A DNA stretch of 64,000 nucleotides from Amphibacillus marinus (GCF_900110345.1 NZ_FODJ01000009.1:61736-125735), one strand, 5' to 3'; counted from the stretch's first letter, positions 27,594 through 38,529 are shown. Numbers and translations are program-made. Notes: generated by a model not told the origin, from the letters alone.

Positions 27594-27873
27594 TGAATCA
27601 CTTCCTTTCGAGAATTGTAAATGAAAAAAATGAGTAGTGTTTACAATGGTGGGGATTGGCTTATGATAACTCTTTTCTATATCCCATGCAGGTCTTTATA
27701 GTATCATAACACGAATGCCGTAGGATAGATAATTTAAAAATTACTAATTACAATGTAAAATAGTCACATCTATACCGAAAAAGCAATGTTGCATTGAAAT
27801 GGGTGACTTAAATATATCAATAAGTGATTGAATTTAAGAGTTGAAAAAAATCTGCAAAATTTTATAAAAAAAG

Positions 27874-27903
27874 GTTGATAACGCTTACATAATTAGTTAT
27901 GAT
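27874..27903 (+). promoter_or_regulatory. Promoter with overlapping cre site, reading toward glpK
   Basis: TTGATA (27875-27880), 17 bases, TATGAT (27898-27903). TTGATAACGCTTACA (27874-27888 region) matches the cre consensus at 14 of 15 positions and overlaps the -35, so CcpA repression is expected. glpK is the only plus-strand gene downstream, 620 bases away. Confidence 0.65.
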
Positions 27904-27944
27904 ATAAACGTAGCAAGCGAGCTGCATCCCTTCGCAAGTTTTGG

Positions 27945-28009
27945 CCTGTACCGTTATTGTTGGACAAATTTTTAATTTGCGCAATAATGATGGTATAGGT
28001 ATTTTTTTG
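27945..28009 (+). terminator. Leader terminator (probable GlpP-type attenuator) upstream of glpK
   Basis: CCTGTACCGTTATTGTTG pairs with CAATAATGATGGTATAGG (G-T pairs included), followed by a TATTTTTTT tract. It begins about 40 nt after the predicted start point and no plus-strand gene lies before it, so it must act as an attenuator. In B. subtilis, glp transcripts are released from such leader terminators by the antiterminator GlpP; the same is inferred here. Confidence 0.65.
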
Positions 28010-28079
28010 TCATTTTTCAGTTTAAAGTATAGCTGGCTGGACGGATTGATTTCATTATGAGTACCCAACCAAGTGGAGA

Positions 28080-28240
28080 TAAGCAATGGATGAGACTCCT
28101 GCGGGAATAGAATGAGCTGAAGATCCACTTTGGTGAAGTGTCTTCCTTCACAAAGTGGGGGATGTTAGACTAAACCCGTTACGTCCTGGGACTGGGATTG
28201 CGATTACTCGCCCCAGCGAAGTGATTTGCGATTACTCGTA
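28080..28240. repeat. Dispersed GAGACTCCTGCGGGA-type intergenic repeat
   Basis: Contains GAGACTCCTGCGGGA (28092-28106), GAGCTGAAGATCCACTTTG, CTTCACAAAGTGG and CCCCAGCGAAGTGATTTGC. The same blocks occur, largely inverted, in the 14323-14529 element. This sequence type is a common non-coding repeat in Bacillaceae. It lies inside the glpK leader. Confidence 0.55.
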
Positions 28241-28290
28241 CCACCAAAAACACTTGTGACAACGGCTAACTGACCTACATCCTGTATGTC

Positions 28291-30016
<1,726 letters not shown>

Positions 30017-30032
30017 TCTTGAAGCAGATAAT

Positions 30033-30062
30033 AACCCCAGCGTTCAAAGTGAGCTGGGGCTA
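30033..30062 (+). terminator. Probable terminator of glpK
   Basis: CCCCAGC / GCTGGGG stem with an 11-base loop shortly after the stop codon; only a weak T-rich tail follows. Confidence 0.55.
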
Positions 30063-30088
30063 ATATATGCTTTATTTATAACGCGAAT

Positions 30089-31018
30089 TTAGGTTGATTT
30101 AATAAATTGAGGATGATTTTCACAAACTCCCGCTTGCCGTGCAGCTGAGGCATTCTTCTTAACTTGGTCAACACTTTTACATCCTGGAATAACTGTTGTA
30201 ACAGCAGGATGCTGTAAACACCAAGCTAATGCCCATGTTGCCATTGACATTCCTTCAGGCACTTCTGATTGAGCTATCTCCTTAACTAACGCTAGCTTGC
30301 GACGTTGCTCATCACGATCATGACGGGAACGAACGTCATTTGATTGAAAACGGTCACCCTCGTTGTATTTACCACTAAGATAACCGCTTGCTAATGGTAC
30401 ACGCGCCAAGATACCTAATTGATTCTCCTCAGAAAGAGGAAAGATCTCCTGCTCAGCTTCCCTTGTTAACCGGTTGTAGACAAGCTGTAAAGCAGATACG
30501 CCAAGCTCTTTAGCAACTTTCGTTTGCATGAGACTTGGTTTATTCTGAAGTGAAAGTCCAATGTAACGAATTTTTCCAGCCTGTTTCTGCTTATCAAGCA
30601 TCGTCCAAAGTGTATCGTTATTAAATTCTTGATCAGATAGCGAGTGGGATTGGTATAGATCAATATAATCGGTCTGTAATGCCTTTAATGAACGGTCAAG
30701 CTGCTTAAGCACATCGTCTGGATCAAGTTGCCGTGTTCGATTAAATGGTCCATGATAATGATGACCAAACTTTGTTGCAACTATCCAATCATTTCGGCTG
30801 TGCCTGCTTAAATAATTTCCAAGTAGTTTTTCAGATAAATGATCACCATAACATTCTGCCGTATCAATTAAGTTAATACCTTCTTCGGTAGCATGATCAA
30901 GGATTGCATCAACCTGATGTTGGGTGAAATCAATTCCCCATTCACCACCAAATTGCCACGTCCCAAGTCCTACTACAGATACATCTAAGTCTGTTTGTCC
31001 AATTTTTCGATAATGCAT
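30089..31018 (-). CDS. Aldo/keto reductase family oxidoreductase
   Basis: An NADPH-dependent reductase of about 309 aa with the AKR TIM-barrel layout: VVGLGTWQFGG near the N-terminus, INLIDTAECYGDHLSEKLLG (catalytic Asp and Tyr), ATKFGHHYHGPF (catalytic Lys; the His follows later), DYIDLYQSHSL, and VTTVIPGCKSVDQVKKN for cofactor binding. The second ATG (31018) is 7 bases from GAGGTG and is preferred over 31024. The substrate is unknown; it belongs to the large YqkF/YccK-like general-stress or aldehyde-detoxifying group. Convergent with glpK. Confidence 0.88.
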   Translation of the reverse strand: MHYRKIGQTDLDVSVVGLGTWQFGGEWGIDFTQHQVDAILDHATEEGINLIDTAECYGDHLSEKLLGNYLSRHSRNDWIVATKFGHHYHGPFNRTRQLDPDDVLKQLDRSLKALQTDYIDLYQSHSLSDQEFNNDTLWTMLDKQKQAGKIRYIGLSLQNKPSLMQTKVAKELGVSALQLVYNRLTREAEQEIFPLSEENQLGILARVPLASGYLSGKYNEGDRFQSNDVRSRHDRDEQRRKLALVKEIAQSEVPEGMSMATWALAWCLQHPAVTTVIPGCKSVDQVKKNASAARQAGVCENHPQFIKST

Positions 31019-31473
31019 GTACATTCACCTCTCTGTATGTTAAGTCGTTTTATCACATTTGTCAGTTAATTATTCGTGTGAACTAATAAATAAGCTGATC
31101 ATTCTGCTTAGTTTCATAAAGGTACAGATCGTTTTCTAAAAAGAGGATTAGCAATTATTTTTACAAATGTCTATTTGCTAAGCAAAGTCAAGGCAATTAG
31201 GTTATGCCATAATTAGCATAGCACAAAGAAGGAAGGACTTGAAAGGGAATGATTAAAAAAAATGCACCCAACGTTAGTTGGATGCCAATAAGGGGGACAA
31301 TCTAATTTGAAAAATACACTATCTCTGCTGAAAGCATGAATACGAGTGATTCAAGTCAGAGGAGATATACATTTCAAAATTGTAACCGTTTTCATTATAA
31401 AACAATTCACTATAACTTTGAATCATTCATTAGTACTATTTTTATCCCATATTTTCCTTTTGTAAAACTGACT
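31019..31473. other. Intergenic region between the aldo/keto reductase and ydjO
   Basis: No gene seen. It holds a short hairpin (GCACCCAAC / GTTGGATGC, 31264-31284) and a cre-like sequence, TTGTAACCGTTTTCA (31380-31394, 14 of 15 consensus positions), too far from the ydjO promoter for a confident role. Confidence 0.4.
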
Positions 31474-31502
31474 TTGTGTTATGATCCAATAAAGCGTATA
31501 AT
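31474..31502 (+). promoter_or_regulatory. Predicted SigA promoter of ydjO
   Basis: TTGTGT (31474-31479), 17 bases, TATAAT (31497-31502), 31 bases before the ATG. Confidence 0.6.
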
Positions 31503-31532
31503 AATAAGTGAACCCAAGAAAGGGGAGGCATA

Positions 31533-31715
31533 ATGGCTTATTATAATAATAGAAAAGAACCTGTTGAAGAGGTCGAAACGCCAATCTGGTCATGTTTGAA
31601 TGATGAGTGTTCAGGGTGGATGCGAGAAGATTATTCCTTTGAGCAGGAACCAACTTGCCCACTTTGTCAATCAGAAATGGAAAAGGATAGTAAGGTGTTA
31701 CCGAAATTATCTTAG
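31533..31715 (+). CDS. ydjO: YdjO-like cold-inducible zinc-ribbon protein
   Basis: A 60 aa protein with two Cys pairs in the arrangement WSCLNDECSGWMRE...PTCPLCQSEM, ending KVLPKLS. This matches the B. subtilis YdjO family, described as cold-inducible, and the four cysteines would bind one zinc. GAAAGGGGAGG precedes the ATG. The molecular role is unknown. It is monocistronic with its own promoter. Confidence 0.88.
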   Translation: MAYYNNRKEPVEEVETPIWSCLNDECSGWMREDYSFEQEPTCPLCQSEMEKDSKVLPKLS

Positions 31716-31844
31716 TATCACTTAGTAGTCTTGAAGCTCAGTTCATGAGTAGTTCTACCTTTTAGTAGGGTTTTTACAGTAAACAGTTGTACAGCAATGA
31801 CATTTCGTCTAACTCATATAGATGAAAGACAAACAAAAAAATGA

Positions 31845-31880
31845 TGAGACATGATAGTAGTTAGCTACTGTTATGTCTCA
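31845..31880. terminator. Hairpin in the ydjO-lipoprotein gap
   Basis: TGAGACATGATAGTAG / CTACTGTTATGTCTCA with a TTAG loop; an A7 tract lies on its left, so it has a T run only on the minus strand. The rest of 31716-32063 shows no gene. Confidence 0.45.
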
Positions 31881-32066
31881 ACTGTTTATTATAATTTGAT
31901 TAAGAGAAAAGATATAAATGATAATATTTTTTCATTGCAGATGATTTCTCTGTTAATATGCTAATACTTATCGTCTTAATAGAACAGAAAATCGGTGCTT
32001 TAATATAAATATAGTGTATGGTTAACGATGCCGTATAGGTAAGCAACTATAGAATGGGGTTTTTTG

Positions 32067-32801
32067 ATGGCTAAGTCTTATTTACGCATACTATTATTAA
32101 TCAGTAGTATTCTGTTTTTCTTGATTGCCTGCACAAGCGACCAAGAAGAGGCTGAACAAACAATAAATCAAATTAAGCCAAATTTAGAACTTGATGGTGA
32201 TCCAGAGGTTGATCTTGAAGCATTAATATCGGCTGAAGAGCAATTAGATTCGGATCAGGTCGTCCTCACGGTAAACGGTGAGTATGTCTATGGGGAGGCA
32301 TATAATGCAGTATATCAGGATATTAAATTAGCAATGTTTGAAAATGGCGATGATATTGAAACGTTATCGGTTATTCATGACGAAACGGTCGATATGTTAG
32401 CACGTCGTCTTGTGCTTATGCAGGATGCTGAGGCAAGAGGGATAACGGTAAGCAATGAAGAACTTGATGATGTCTTTTTTGAAACGAAAGCGCAATTTGA
32501 TTCGGAAGAGGATTTTAACAATGTACTTGCTCAACTCGCTTTTACCGAAGAAAGCTTTCGAGAAACGATCCAAGTTCAGCTTATTCAACAGCTTTATATT
32601 GAACAAGAATTTACGCATTTAACGGTAACTGAATATGAAGTGGAGGAGTTCTATGCAATATTAGAAAACCAGATGGACGAAGCACCGCCACTTGCTGAGT
32701 TAGCAACAGAAATAGAAAATCAAATCTTGCAAAGTAAAATTCAGGCTGCTTTAGAAGAGCGGGTTGAAACGCTAATGGAAGTAGCAGAAATAGAAGAGTA
32801 A
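32067..32801 (+). CDS. SurA N-terminal-domain lipoprotein (chaperone-like)
   Basis: A 244 aa exported lipoprotein. The signal peptide (LRILLLISSILFFL) ends in the lipobox LIAC. After an acidic linker, residues ~70-200 form a SurA_N/PrsA-type chaperone core (VVLTVNGEYVYGEAYN, LARRLVLMQDAEARGITVSNEELDDVF). No parvulin PPIase domain follows, so it would be a peptide-binding foldase without isomerase activity, or a secretion chaperone. The ATG at 32067 lies 7 bases after GGGG; a TTG precedes it. The gene stands alone, followed by a perfect hairpin. Confidence 0.83.
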   Translation: MAKSYLRILLLISSILFFLIACTSDQEEAEQTINQIKPNLELDGDPEVDLEALISAEEQLDSDQVVLTVNGEYVYGEAYNAVYQDIKLAMFENGDDIETLSVIHDETVDMLARRLVLMQDAEARGITVSNEELDDVFFETKAQFDSEEDFNNVLAQLAFTEESFRETIQVQLIQQLYIEQEFTHLTVTEYEVEEFYAILENQMDEAPPLAELATEIENQILQSKIQAALEERVETLMEVAEIEE

Positions 32802-32877
32802 TAAACACGATAGGTAGCGTTATGCCAACGATGAGGGCTATTCTACGTGTTAATCATGATTTCTTGCTAATGCTAAG

Positions 32878-32906
32878 CAGGACCAGACAGATGCTGTCTG
32901 GTCCTG
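32878..32906. terminator. Strong hairpin between the lipoprotein gene and pbpC
   Basis: Perfect 13-bp stem CAGGACCAGACAG / CTGTCTGGTCCTG with a 3-base loop. There is no T run, but it lies between two convergent genes, so a bidirectional stop is plausible. Confidence 0.55.
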
Positions 32907-32963
32907 TATGCGCCTTGATCGCAGGTAAATTGACTGTAAGTCCCTACAGATTGAAGGTTCACT

Positions 32964-34982
32964 TTATTCATACAACTGTTGAAAAACGTCACGAAGCTGG
33001 TTGACGGTATACCCACTACCACCTAGTTCTTGAACATTCTCCACCATCATGGCAATAATAATGTCTTCTTCCTCAGGATAAGCAACAAACCAACCATTTT
33101 CAGCACCATCTTCATCATCTAAAGATTGTTTTAGCTCAGCAGTTCCTGTTTTCCCAGACAGGGTAACGATATCAATATTGGCTGATCGTGCAGTACCATT
33201 TGTAGCACTCACAACATCCCGAAGAGCTGTTCTTATATATGCTGCATCCTCAGGACTAATAAGATCTTTAGCTAGGAAGACTCCGCTTTCTTCTTGATCC
33301 TCTAGAATAGGCTGAATCATACTGCCGTCATTTAGAAGTGTACTATAGGTAGTTGCGAGATGAAGGGCGCTCATTAGTACTTCACCTTGACCATAACCTG
33401 AATCTGCCAGAAGTGTTTCGCGATCTATGCTCGAATCATTAGCTACTCTACTAGAACGGATTGGGTACTTATAAGGCAATTGCTCTTCTCCAAAACCAAA
33501 TCGCTCAAGTTGACTAACAAATGCTTCATTTCCAATTGCAAGCGCTTTTTGAGCAAAGAAAATATTATCAGAACGCACTAATGCATCATGCAAATCAACT
33601 GGTCCAGACGATTCAGAGACCCGCCGGACTCGATAATTGCCCCAGCCATCTTTACTCCAGGTTAAGCCATTAATTTCAATGCGCTCATCATGAGTAATCA
33701 CACCTTCATTTAGCCCAATTGCTGCTGTTAGCGGTTTAAAGGCAGAGCCAGGTGAATAGGTTGATGCGAACCTATTTAAGGTTGGTTGATCAGGATCGTC
33801 AATAAGTGCATCATATTCACTCTGACTAATGCCATAGGTGAAAAGGTGAGGATCGAAAGCGGGACTTGATACCAATGCAAGTGTCTCACCAGTTACTGGA
33901 TTAATTGCAGCGGCTGTCCCTGCCTCATCCTGATAGCTTTCAAATAAAGCCGTTTGAATATTAGCATCTATCGTCAGCATAATATCCTCTCCTGGTTGAG
34001 GGGCAATCTCGGCAATTCCTGTTCGATTATTGTTATGCTCAGCAACAATACGGATACCACGTTCACCACGTAGCCTAGCTTCAAATAGTTGTTCTAGGCC
34101 ACGCTTGCCTAGCTGGTCATGCTCCCGATATCGACCAGGCTCTGCTTCCTCTAACTCTTCAGCTGTAATGTTACCGACATAGCCGATTAAGTGTGCCATT
34201 GCCTCGCTGTAAGGATAAGCTCGTCCCGTGATCGTTCGCTGCAATACAGGTGGAATGGCATTAAGCGCCTCTCGTAAATCTTGATCTGTCGATGGGATAG
34301 TTTTTAAAGGGACGAATACGCCCTCAGTAACCCAGCCTTGTTCAAGTGCCGATTCAATTGCGGAAACAGATAAACTTAGTAAATCGGCAATTTGTTCGAT
34401 TTCATTATTCCGATCATTACTGAAGAGTCCAGGATCAACCCCAATTTCATAGACATCATCATTTAGAGCTAAGCCATTGCCAAAGCGGTCAAAAAGCTCG
34501 CCTCTAACTGTTTCAGTAGTGATCACTTGAAGAGTGCCGCCAGCTTCTAACTCGGGGAAGATTAAACCCGGGTGCCAATCGACAAACCAATTACTTTGCT
34601 CATCTTCATCTAATTGCTCAATCATAGTGATTTCAGCAGTGAAACTAATTTCACCAGCAATCGAATCAAGGCTAACTTGAATTGGGAAAACGGAAGCGGG
34701 TTCTTCATCCTCGCCATCTGTCATAGGAACATCGAAGGTAATAACGAGGTTACTTGCTTCAATATCCTGATAGATTTTTTCATAACGCTCAATAAAAGCT
34801 TCCGTTGCAACTTCCTCTTTCACTTGGTCAGCGAGCATGTCATACATAATCGGAAATTCCTCAGCTTGCCAATGTGTGAGATAGGTTGCTAAACGATCCT
34901 CAGGAAGTATTACCTCTTCGTCTGCACAGCCTGCTAGAACAATCACAATCATTAGAAAGTAACTAAATAAGAATTTTTTCAT
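32964..34982 (-). CDS. pbpC: Class B penicillin-binding protein, PBP3/PbpC type (lipoprotein)
   Basis: A D,D-transpeptidase that crosslinks peptidoglycan. Start at the ATG 34982 (AAGGAG 6 bases upstream) gives a 672 aa protein with a lipoprotein signal peptide (FLFSYFLMIVIVLAGC). It continues with an NTF2-like MecA_N domain (about 30-140), a dimerisation region and the transpeptidase domain. Active-site motifs are SAFK (about residue 411, in YSPGSAFKPLTA), SDN (about 469) and KTG (about 609, in SGKTGTAEL). The layout matches B. subtilis PbpC and the PBP2a group, which have low beta-lactam affinity. It lies 19 bases downstream of a class D sortase in one operon. Confidence 0.92.
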   Translation of the reverse strand: MKKFLFSYFLMIVIVLAGCADEEVILPEDRLATYLTHWQAEEFPIMYDMLADQVKEEVATEAFIERYEKIYQDIEASNLVITFDVPMTDGEDEEPASVFPIQVSLDSIAGEISFTAEITMIEQLDEDEQSNWFVDWHPGLIFPELEAGGTLQVITTETVRGELFDRFGNGLALNDDVYEIGVDPGLFSNDRNNEIEQIADLLSLSVSAIESALEQGWVTEGVFVPLKTIPSTDQDLREALNAIPPVLQRTITGRAYPYSEAMAHLIGYVGNITAEELEEAEPGRYREHDQLGKRGLEQLFEARLRGERGIRIVAEHNNNRTGIAEIAPQPGEDIMLTIDANIQTALFESYQDEAGTAAAINPVTGETLALVSSPAFDPHLFTYGISQSEYDALIDDPDQPTLNRFASTYSPGSAFKPLTAAIGLNEGVITHDERIEINGLTWSKDGWGNYRVRRVSESSGPVDLHDALVRSDNIFFAQKALAIGNEAFVSQLERFGFGEEQLPYKYPIRSSRVANDSSIDRETLLADSGYGQGEVLMSALHLATTYSTLLNDGSMIQPILEDQEESGVFLAKDLISPEDAAYIRTALRDVVSATNGTARSANIDIVTLSGKTGTAELKQSLDDEDGAENGWFVAYPEEEDIIIAMMVENVQELGGSGYTVNQLRDVFQQLYE

Positions 34983-35001
34983 ACCATTCTCCTTAATAAA
35001 T

Positions 35002-35571
35002 TTATTCCTCATAAGGAACTGCATAAATTAGATAGCGGTCTGGGGCATTACCCACATAGCCAAATGGGTAACAAGTTGAAATAATTAATTCTTCATCTGG
35101 AGCAGTGGAGCCAATAATTGTCCGATCATCAGCATCAACAATTTTAGAATCAACCATCTTATAGTTAAAATCACCATAAGGGAGAGAAATGGTAATAATA
35201 TCACCAACCTCAACATCGCCTAATTTAGTAAACACTGTATCGCGATGACCAGATAATAAAATTTGATCTTGCTGACCTGGATAGGCAGTAGCAGCGTGAT
35301 GTCCAACCCCTTTCTCTAAGTCATCAGGGTCGGTTCCCTCTACAATGGGTAACCGGGCATCAATCTTATCAATGATTAGTAAGCCTACTTCATCACCGTG
35401 ATTAGGTTCAAATAACTCCATTGGCATCTTATTAGTGCGGTGTTCATCTAATAAGACTTCGACACTTTCAAGTGCCTGCCTTTCAGCAGCTTGAATTTTA
35501 AAATACTGATAGCCTCCAATTCCGATAAACACTAATCCTATTAAGATAAACAATACTGCTATCTTCCTCAT
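35002..35571 (-). CDS. Class D sortase
   Basis: A membrane-anchored transpeptidase of 189 aa with an N-terminal signal anchor (IAVLFILIGLVFIGIGG). The catalytic triad is visible: His109 in LLSGHRDT, Cys167 in LIISTCYPF and Arg179 in APDRYLIY. The STCYPFGYVGNAPDRY block is class D-like (YhcS/SrtD type). It would attach sorted proteins to the cell wall, but no LPxTG-type substrate occurs in the window. It is the first gene of an operon with pbpC, an uncommon neighbour for a sortase. Confidence 0.92.
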   Translation of the reverse strand: MRKIAVLFILIGLVFIGIGGYQYFKIQAAERQALESVEVLLDEHRTNKMPMELFEPNHGDEVGLLIIDKIDARLPIVEGTDPDDLEKGVGHHAATAYPGQQDQILLSGHRDTVFTKLGDVEVGDIITISLPYGDFNYKMVDSKIVDADDRTIIGSTAPDEELIISTCYPFGYVGNAPDRYLIYAVPYEE

Positions 35572-35683
35572 TCTAGTCTCCTCCTATGTTCATTCCCGTA
35601 TCCGTTTAATTATGGTAAAATCTATACTATCTCCAAATCATATCATAAACAAACGCACATCTAATAGAGAAAGGCGTGTTTCT

Positions 35684-36175
35684 ATGCGAAAAAAAATATA
35701 CTGGTGCGCTCCAATTAGTTGGATGCTGTTTATTTTCTACTCATCTGCTCAGCCCTACCAAAATCAAGATGTTCGCCCAGCGCTTGACCGTTATCTTAAT
35801 CTCCAGATTATTGAACCTTATGTTGCTAGCGTCCAATTTATGTATAACCAATCTGAGGTTAGTGTTGCGGCACTTGGTTTGAATGGCTTTGTTGAGTTCT
35901 TTATTAGAAAAGGCGCCCACGTCTTTGTCTTTTTTATGTTAACTTGCTTATTTTACCTAGCGCTAAGTAAAAACGCACCAGCTACGTTTGGTCGAAATCT
36001 TAGCCTGTCAGTGCTACTAACGATTGGCTATGCTGTTCTTGATGAATGGCATCAAAGCTTCACCCCTAACCGTACCGCGTTCTGGGGGGATGTTGTGATT
36101 GACGGCATCGGTGCACTCATCGCCATGCTCGTTATTTTATTTATACATAAGTTGCGCCAACGCAAATTGAATTAG
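35684..36175 (+). CDS. VanZ-like family membrane protein
   Basis: A 163 aa protein with four hydrophobic spans. Family motifs are visible: FIFYSSAQP near the N-terminus, FIRKGAHVFVFFMLTCLFY, and the signature DEWHQSFTPNRTAFWGDVVIDGIGAL. The start at 35684 has AGAGAAAGGCG at a good distance; upstream in-frame codons lack a ribosome site. VanZ-like proteins are linked to teicoplanin resistance in one case, but most have no known function. Its stop overlaps that of the convergent yvyE by 4 bases. Confidence 0.88.
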   Translation: MRKKIYWCAPISWMLFIFYSSAQPYQNQDVRPALDRYLNLQIIEPYVASVQFMYNQSEVSVAALGLNGFVEFFIRKGAHVFVFFMLTCLFYLALSKNAPATFGRNLSLSVLLTIGYAVLDEWHQSFTPNRTAFWGDVVIDGIGALIAMLVILFIHKLRQRKLN

Positions 36176-36807
36176 CTGATTGGTTGCTCAAGATAAAGTT
36201 CGTCAACAAACTCAATTTGTGCTTGGTCACTCGTTAAATCAATGACCCAAGCAGTAAAGGTAGCCACCTGATCAACTTCAACATAAACATGAAGATGAAC
36301 CAAATCAAGATAATTAATTGAGTGGATGCGGTATTGCTGCTGTCGTAAAGCGTTCTCCACCTTACCGAGTAAGGTGTAAGCAACGGTTAATTTAAGTTGC
36401 TTCATTAACTTACGCTCAACAATCCCCGTTTGATTTAATGCTTCTGATGTTGTTCCGGCATATGCACGAATAAGGCCACCAGCCCCGAGTTTTATTCCAC
36501 CAAAATAACGGGTTATCACGACACAGACATCTTTTAACCCGCGTTTTTTCAAGACATCAAGCATTGGTACACCTGCTGTTCCAGACGGTTCACCATCATC
36601 ATTTGCTTTTTGGATGTGATCATGTTCCCCAATTAAATAACATGAGCAATTATGATTGGCTTGATGATGTTGCTTTTTAATCAGTTGAATAAACGCAACG
36701 GCCTCTTCTTCACTTTCACAGCGCTTAACGTGACCAATAAATCGTGATTTCTGTATTTCTACTTCAGCAGTGCCTTCAGGCGCTACAGTCAAATATGACT
36801 TGAGCAT
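36172..36807 (-). CDS. yvyE: IMPACT/YigZ-family protein YvyE
   Basis: A ~211 aa protein of the YigZ/IMPACT family. The N-terminal domain has KSRFIGHVKRC, HHQANHNCSCYLIG, NDDGEPSGTAGVPML and VITRYFGGIKLGAGGLIRAY; a DUF1949-like C-terminal domain follows. In B. subtilis yvyE lies directly upstream of degS on the opposite strand, exactly as here, which supports the name. Eukaryotic IMPACT inhibits GCN2; the bacterial role is unsettled, probably linked to translation. The second ATG (36807) has better spacing to AAGGGGG than 36810. Confidence 0.93.
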   Translation of the reverse strand: MLKSYLTVAPEGTAEVEIQKSRFIGHVKRCESEEEAVAFIQLIKKQHHQANHNCSCYLIGEHDHIQKANDDGEPSGTAGVPMLDVLKKRGLKDVCVVITRYFGGIKLGAGGLIRAYAGTTSEALNQTGIVERKLMKQLKLTVAYTLLGKVENALRQQQYRIHSINYLDLVHLHVYVEVDQVATFTAWVIDLTSDQAQIEFVDELYLEQPIS

Positions 36808-36810
36808 CAT

Positions 36811-37088
36811 AAATCCCCCTTGTTCTATCTTTATTATAAGGTGCTCTAGCTTTAGGGTAAAGTAAAGATGTTACTTTGTATACACTGATTGGCTTGATCA
36901 AGTAATTAATACATTAACGCAGATTAATCGTTTCTTTCTGAGGACTGTTTAAGCGATTATGTTCAAAAATAAATTTACTACAAAAACGTTAATAATAAGA
37001 TCTTTAAAAATAAACCAAAAAATTTGGTTTTAACTCCTGTATTTTTGGGTATGAGGTGATTATAAAACCTTCTTTGGATTATGAATAT
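36811..37088. other. Intergenic region yvyE-degS
   Basis: AT-rich divergent control region with no gene. A TATAAT-like element for yvyE reads leftward near 36830, and an extended -10 TGCTATGAT for degS is at 37087-37095. No riboswitch or repeat was recognised. Confidence 0.4.
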
Positions 37089-37130
37089 GCTATGATAAAG
37101 GGAATCTTTAAACAAATTGGAGCTATTAAG

Positions 37131-38264
37131 ATGGTGAAAAAAAACAGAAATGATTTAGACAAGATAATTAATGAAATGATTGAGGTAGTTGAGCAGAGTC
37201 AGGGGGAAATCTATCAAATTACCGAGGAATCTCGGAATGAACATAAAACACTCTCTGAACAACTGCATGATATTAGAGAAAAAGTTAAAGAAAATATTAT
37301 TGAAAGTGAAAAGCTAGAAAAGAAAGAACGGCTTGCTAGAAATCGATTAGCTAAAGTAAGTGCTAACTTCAATGTCTATTCAGAAGATGAAATTCGTGAG
37401 GTTTATGAGCTCGCCCATACGTTACAAACTGATTTAAAAATGCTAAATGAGCGGGAAATGGCTCTGAGGCAAAGGCGTGATTATGTTGAACGCAGGCTTA
37501 AAGCCTTGGACCAAATGATTGAGCGGGGAACTAATTTAGTTAGTAAAGTCTCAGTTGTTTCCAATTATCTAGCGAATGACTTTAAAGAAGTGGGTAATCT
37601 AATTGAGAACGCCAACCAAAAGCAGTTATTTGGTTTACAGATAATTGAAGCACAAGAGGAAGAGCGACGCCGTATCTCGAGGGAAATCCATGATGGGCCA
37701 GCCCAGATGCTCGCTAATATTCTTTTACGAGCAGATTTGGTTGATCGTATTTTTCGTGAACGTAGTCAGGAAGAAGCGTTAAAAGAGATGAAAAGCATGC
37801 GGGTGATGGTTCGGTCTTCTCTTTATGAAGTACGCCGGATTATCTATGATCTTAGACCAATGGCATTAGACGATTTAGGGATGATTCCAACTATAAGAAA
37901 ATATTTAGCTAATATGGAGGAGTATCATCAACTTTCAATTGAGTTAAATGATAGCGGTGGATTTGAACGGCTGTCTTCTAAGTATGAGGTAGCGATCTTT
38001 CGACTTGTTCAAGAATCAGTCCAAAATGCGGTTAAACATGCTTCTGCTAACAGTATTCAAGTTAATATTCACTACAATATTAAATATGTCAGTGTAACTA
38101 TTCGTGACGACGGTGTTGGGTTTGATATTAACTTACAAAAAGATAAATCCTTTGGCTTAATTGGCATGAAGGAACGCGTAGAAATGCTTGATGGAGAATT
38201 AAAAATTAATTCAGTAATTGATCAGGGAACAGCAATTTATATTAAAATTCCATTAAAAAACTAG
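37131..38264 (+). CDS. degS: Cytoplasmic sensor histidine kinase DegS
   Basis: Kinase that phosphorylates DegU and thereby controls exoenzymes, biofilm, motility and competence. The N-terminal ~170 residues form the coiled-coil sensor (LARNRLAKVSANFNVYSEDEIREVYELA). The HisKA_3 motif EEERRRISREIHDGPAQMLAN places the phospho-acceptor His near residue 187. YEVRRIIYDLRPMALDDLGMIPT and the HATPase_c domain (DDGVGFD, SFGLIGMKERV) follow. There is no membrane segment. The start at ATG 37131 (377 aa) has TTGGAG at 8 bases; the extended -10 at 37087-37095 excludes longer versions. Confidence 0.95.
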   Translation: MVKKNRNDLDKIINEMIEVVEQSQGEIYQITEESRNEHKTLSEQLHDIREKVKENIIESEKLEKKERLARNRLAKVSANFNVYSEDEIREVYELAHTLQTDLKMLNEREMALRQRRDYVERRLKALDQMIERGTNLVSKVSVVSNYLANDFKEVGNLIENANQKQLFGLQIIEAQEEERRRISREIHDGPAQMLANILLRADLVDRIFRERSQEEALKEMKSMRVMVRSSLYEVRRIIYDLRPMALDDLGMIPTIRKYLANMEEYHQLSIELNDSGGFERLSSKYEVAIFRLVQESVQNAVKHASANSIQVNIHYNIKYVSVTIRDDGVGFDINLQKDKSFGLIGMKERVEMLDGELKINSVIDQGTAIYIKIPLKN

Positions 38265-38402
38265 GACAATTTGATTAAAGTTTTTTTAACAAATAGTCAT
38301 TATAGGTGCTTTTTTGTTTTTTTTATGTATAATTAAAGAGTGATTTTAATTGTAAAAATAAAGGATTGGTTGCTTGGTAAGTTTTTTTTAAGTGAATTTT
38401 CC

Positions 38403-38422
38403 AACGAATGATTTAATTCGTT
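38403..38422. promoter_or_regulatory. Inverted repeat in the degS-degU intergenic region
   Basis: AACGAAT-GATTTA-ATTCGTT, a perfect 7-bp inverted repeat. A TATAAT hexamer lies near 38328. degU in B. subtilis has its own autoregulated promoters; this may be an operator, but the protein that binds is unknown. Confidence 0.4.
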
Positions 38423-38529
38423 TGAAACTTCACACTATCGACACAAAGGCCGATAATAGCTTTATAGGGTTTACTTTTAATTAATTTAGAACGGTAATAA
38501 AAATTACTATATAAATGGAGGTTAGATTA

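Noticed and set aside
27862..28128. 88-codon minus-strand frame in the glpK leader
   Set aside because: It crosses the promoter, attenuator and repeat; no Shine-Dalgarno or homology.
31230..31302. Short 18-codon frame around the 31264 hairpin
   Set aside because: Ribosome site too close to the ATG and the sequence is dominated by the hairpin.
32822..33004. 60-codon frame between the SurA_N lipoprotein gene and pbpC
   Set aside because: It includes a perfect hairpin and the antisense end of pbpC and has no ribosome site.
38437..38455. CCGATAAT near degU as a SigD promoter
   Set aside because: The -10 differs at the end and there is no TAAA-like element 14-16 bases upstream.
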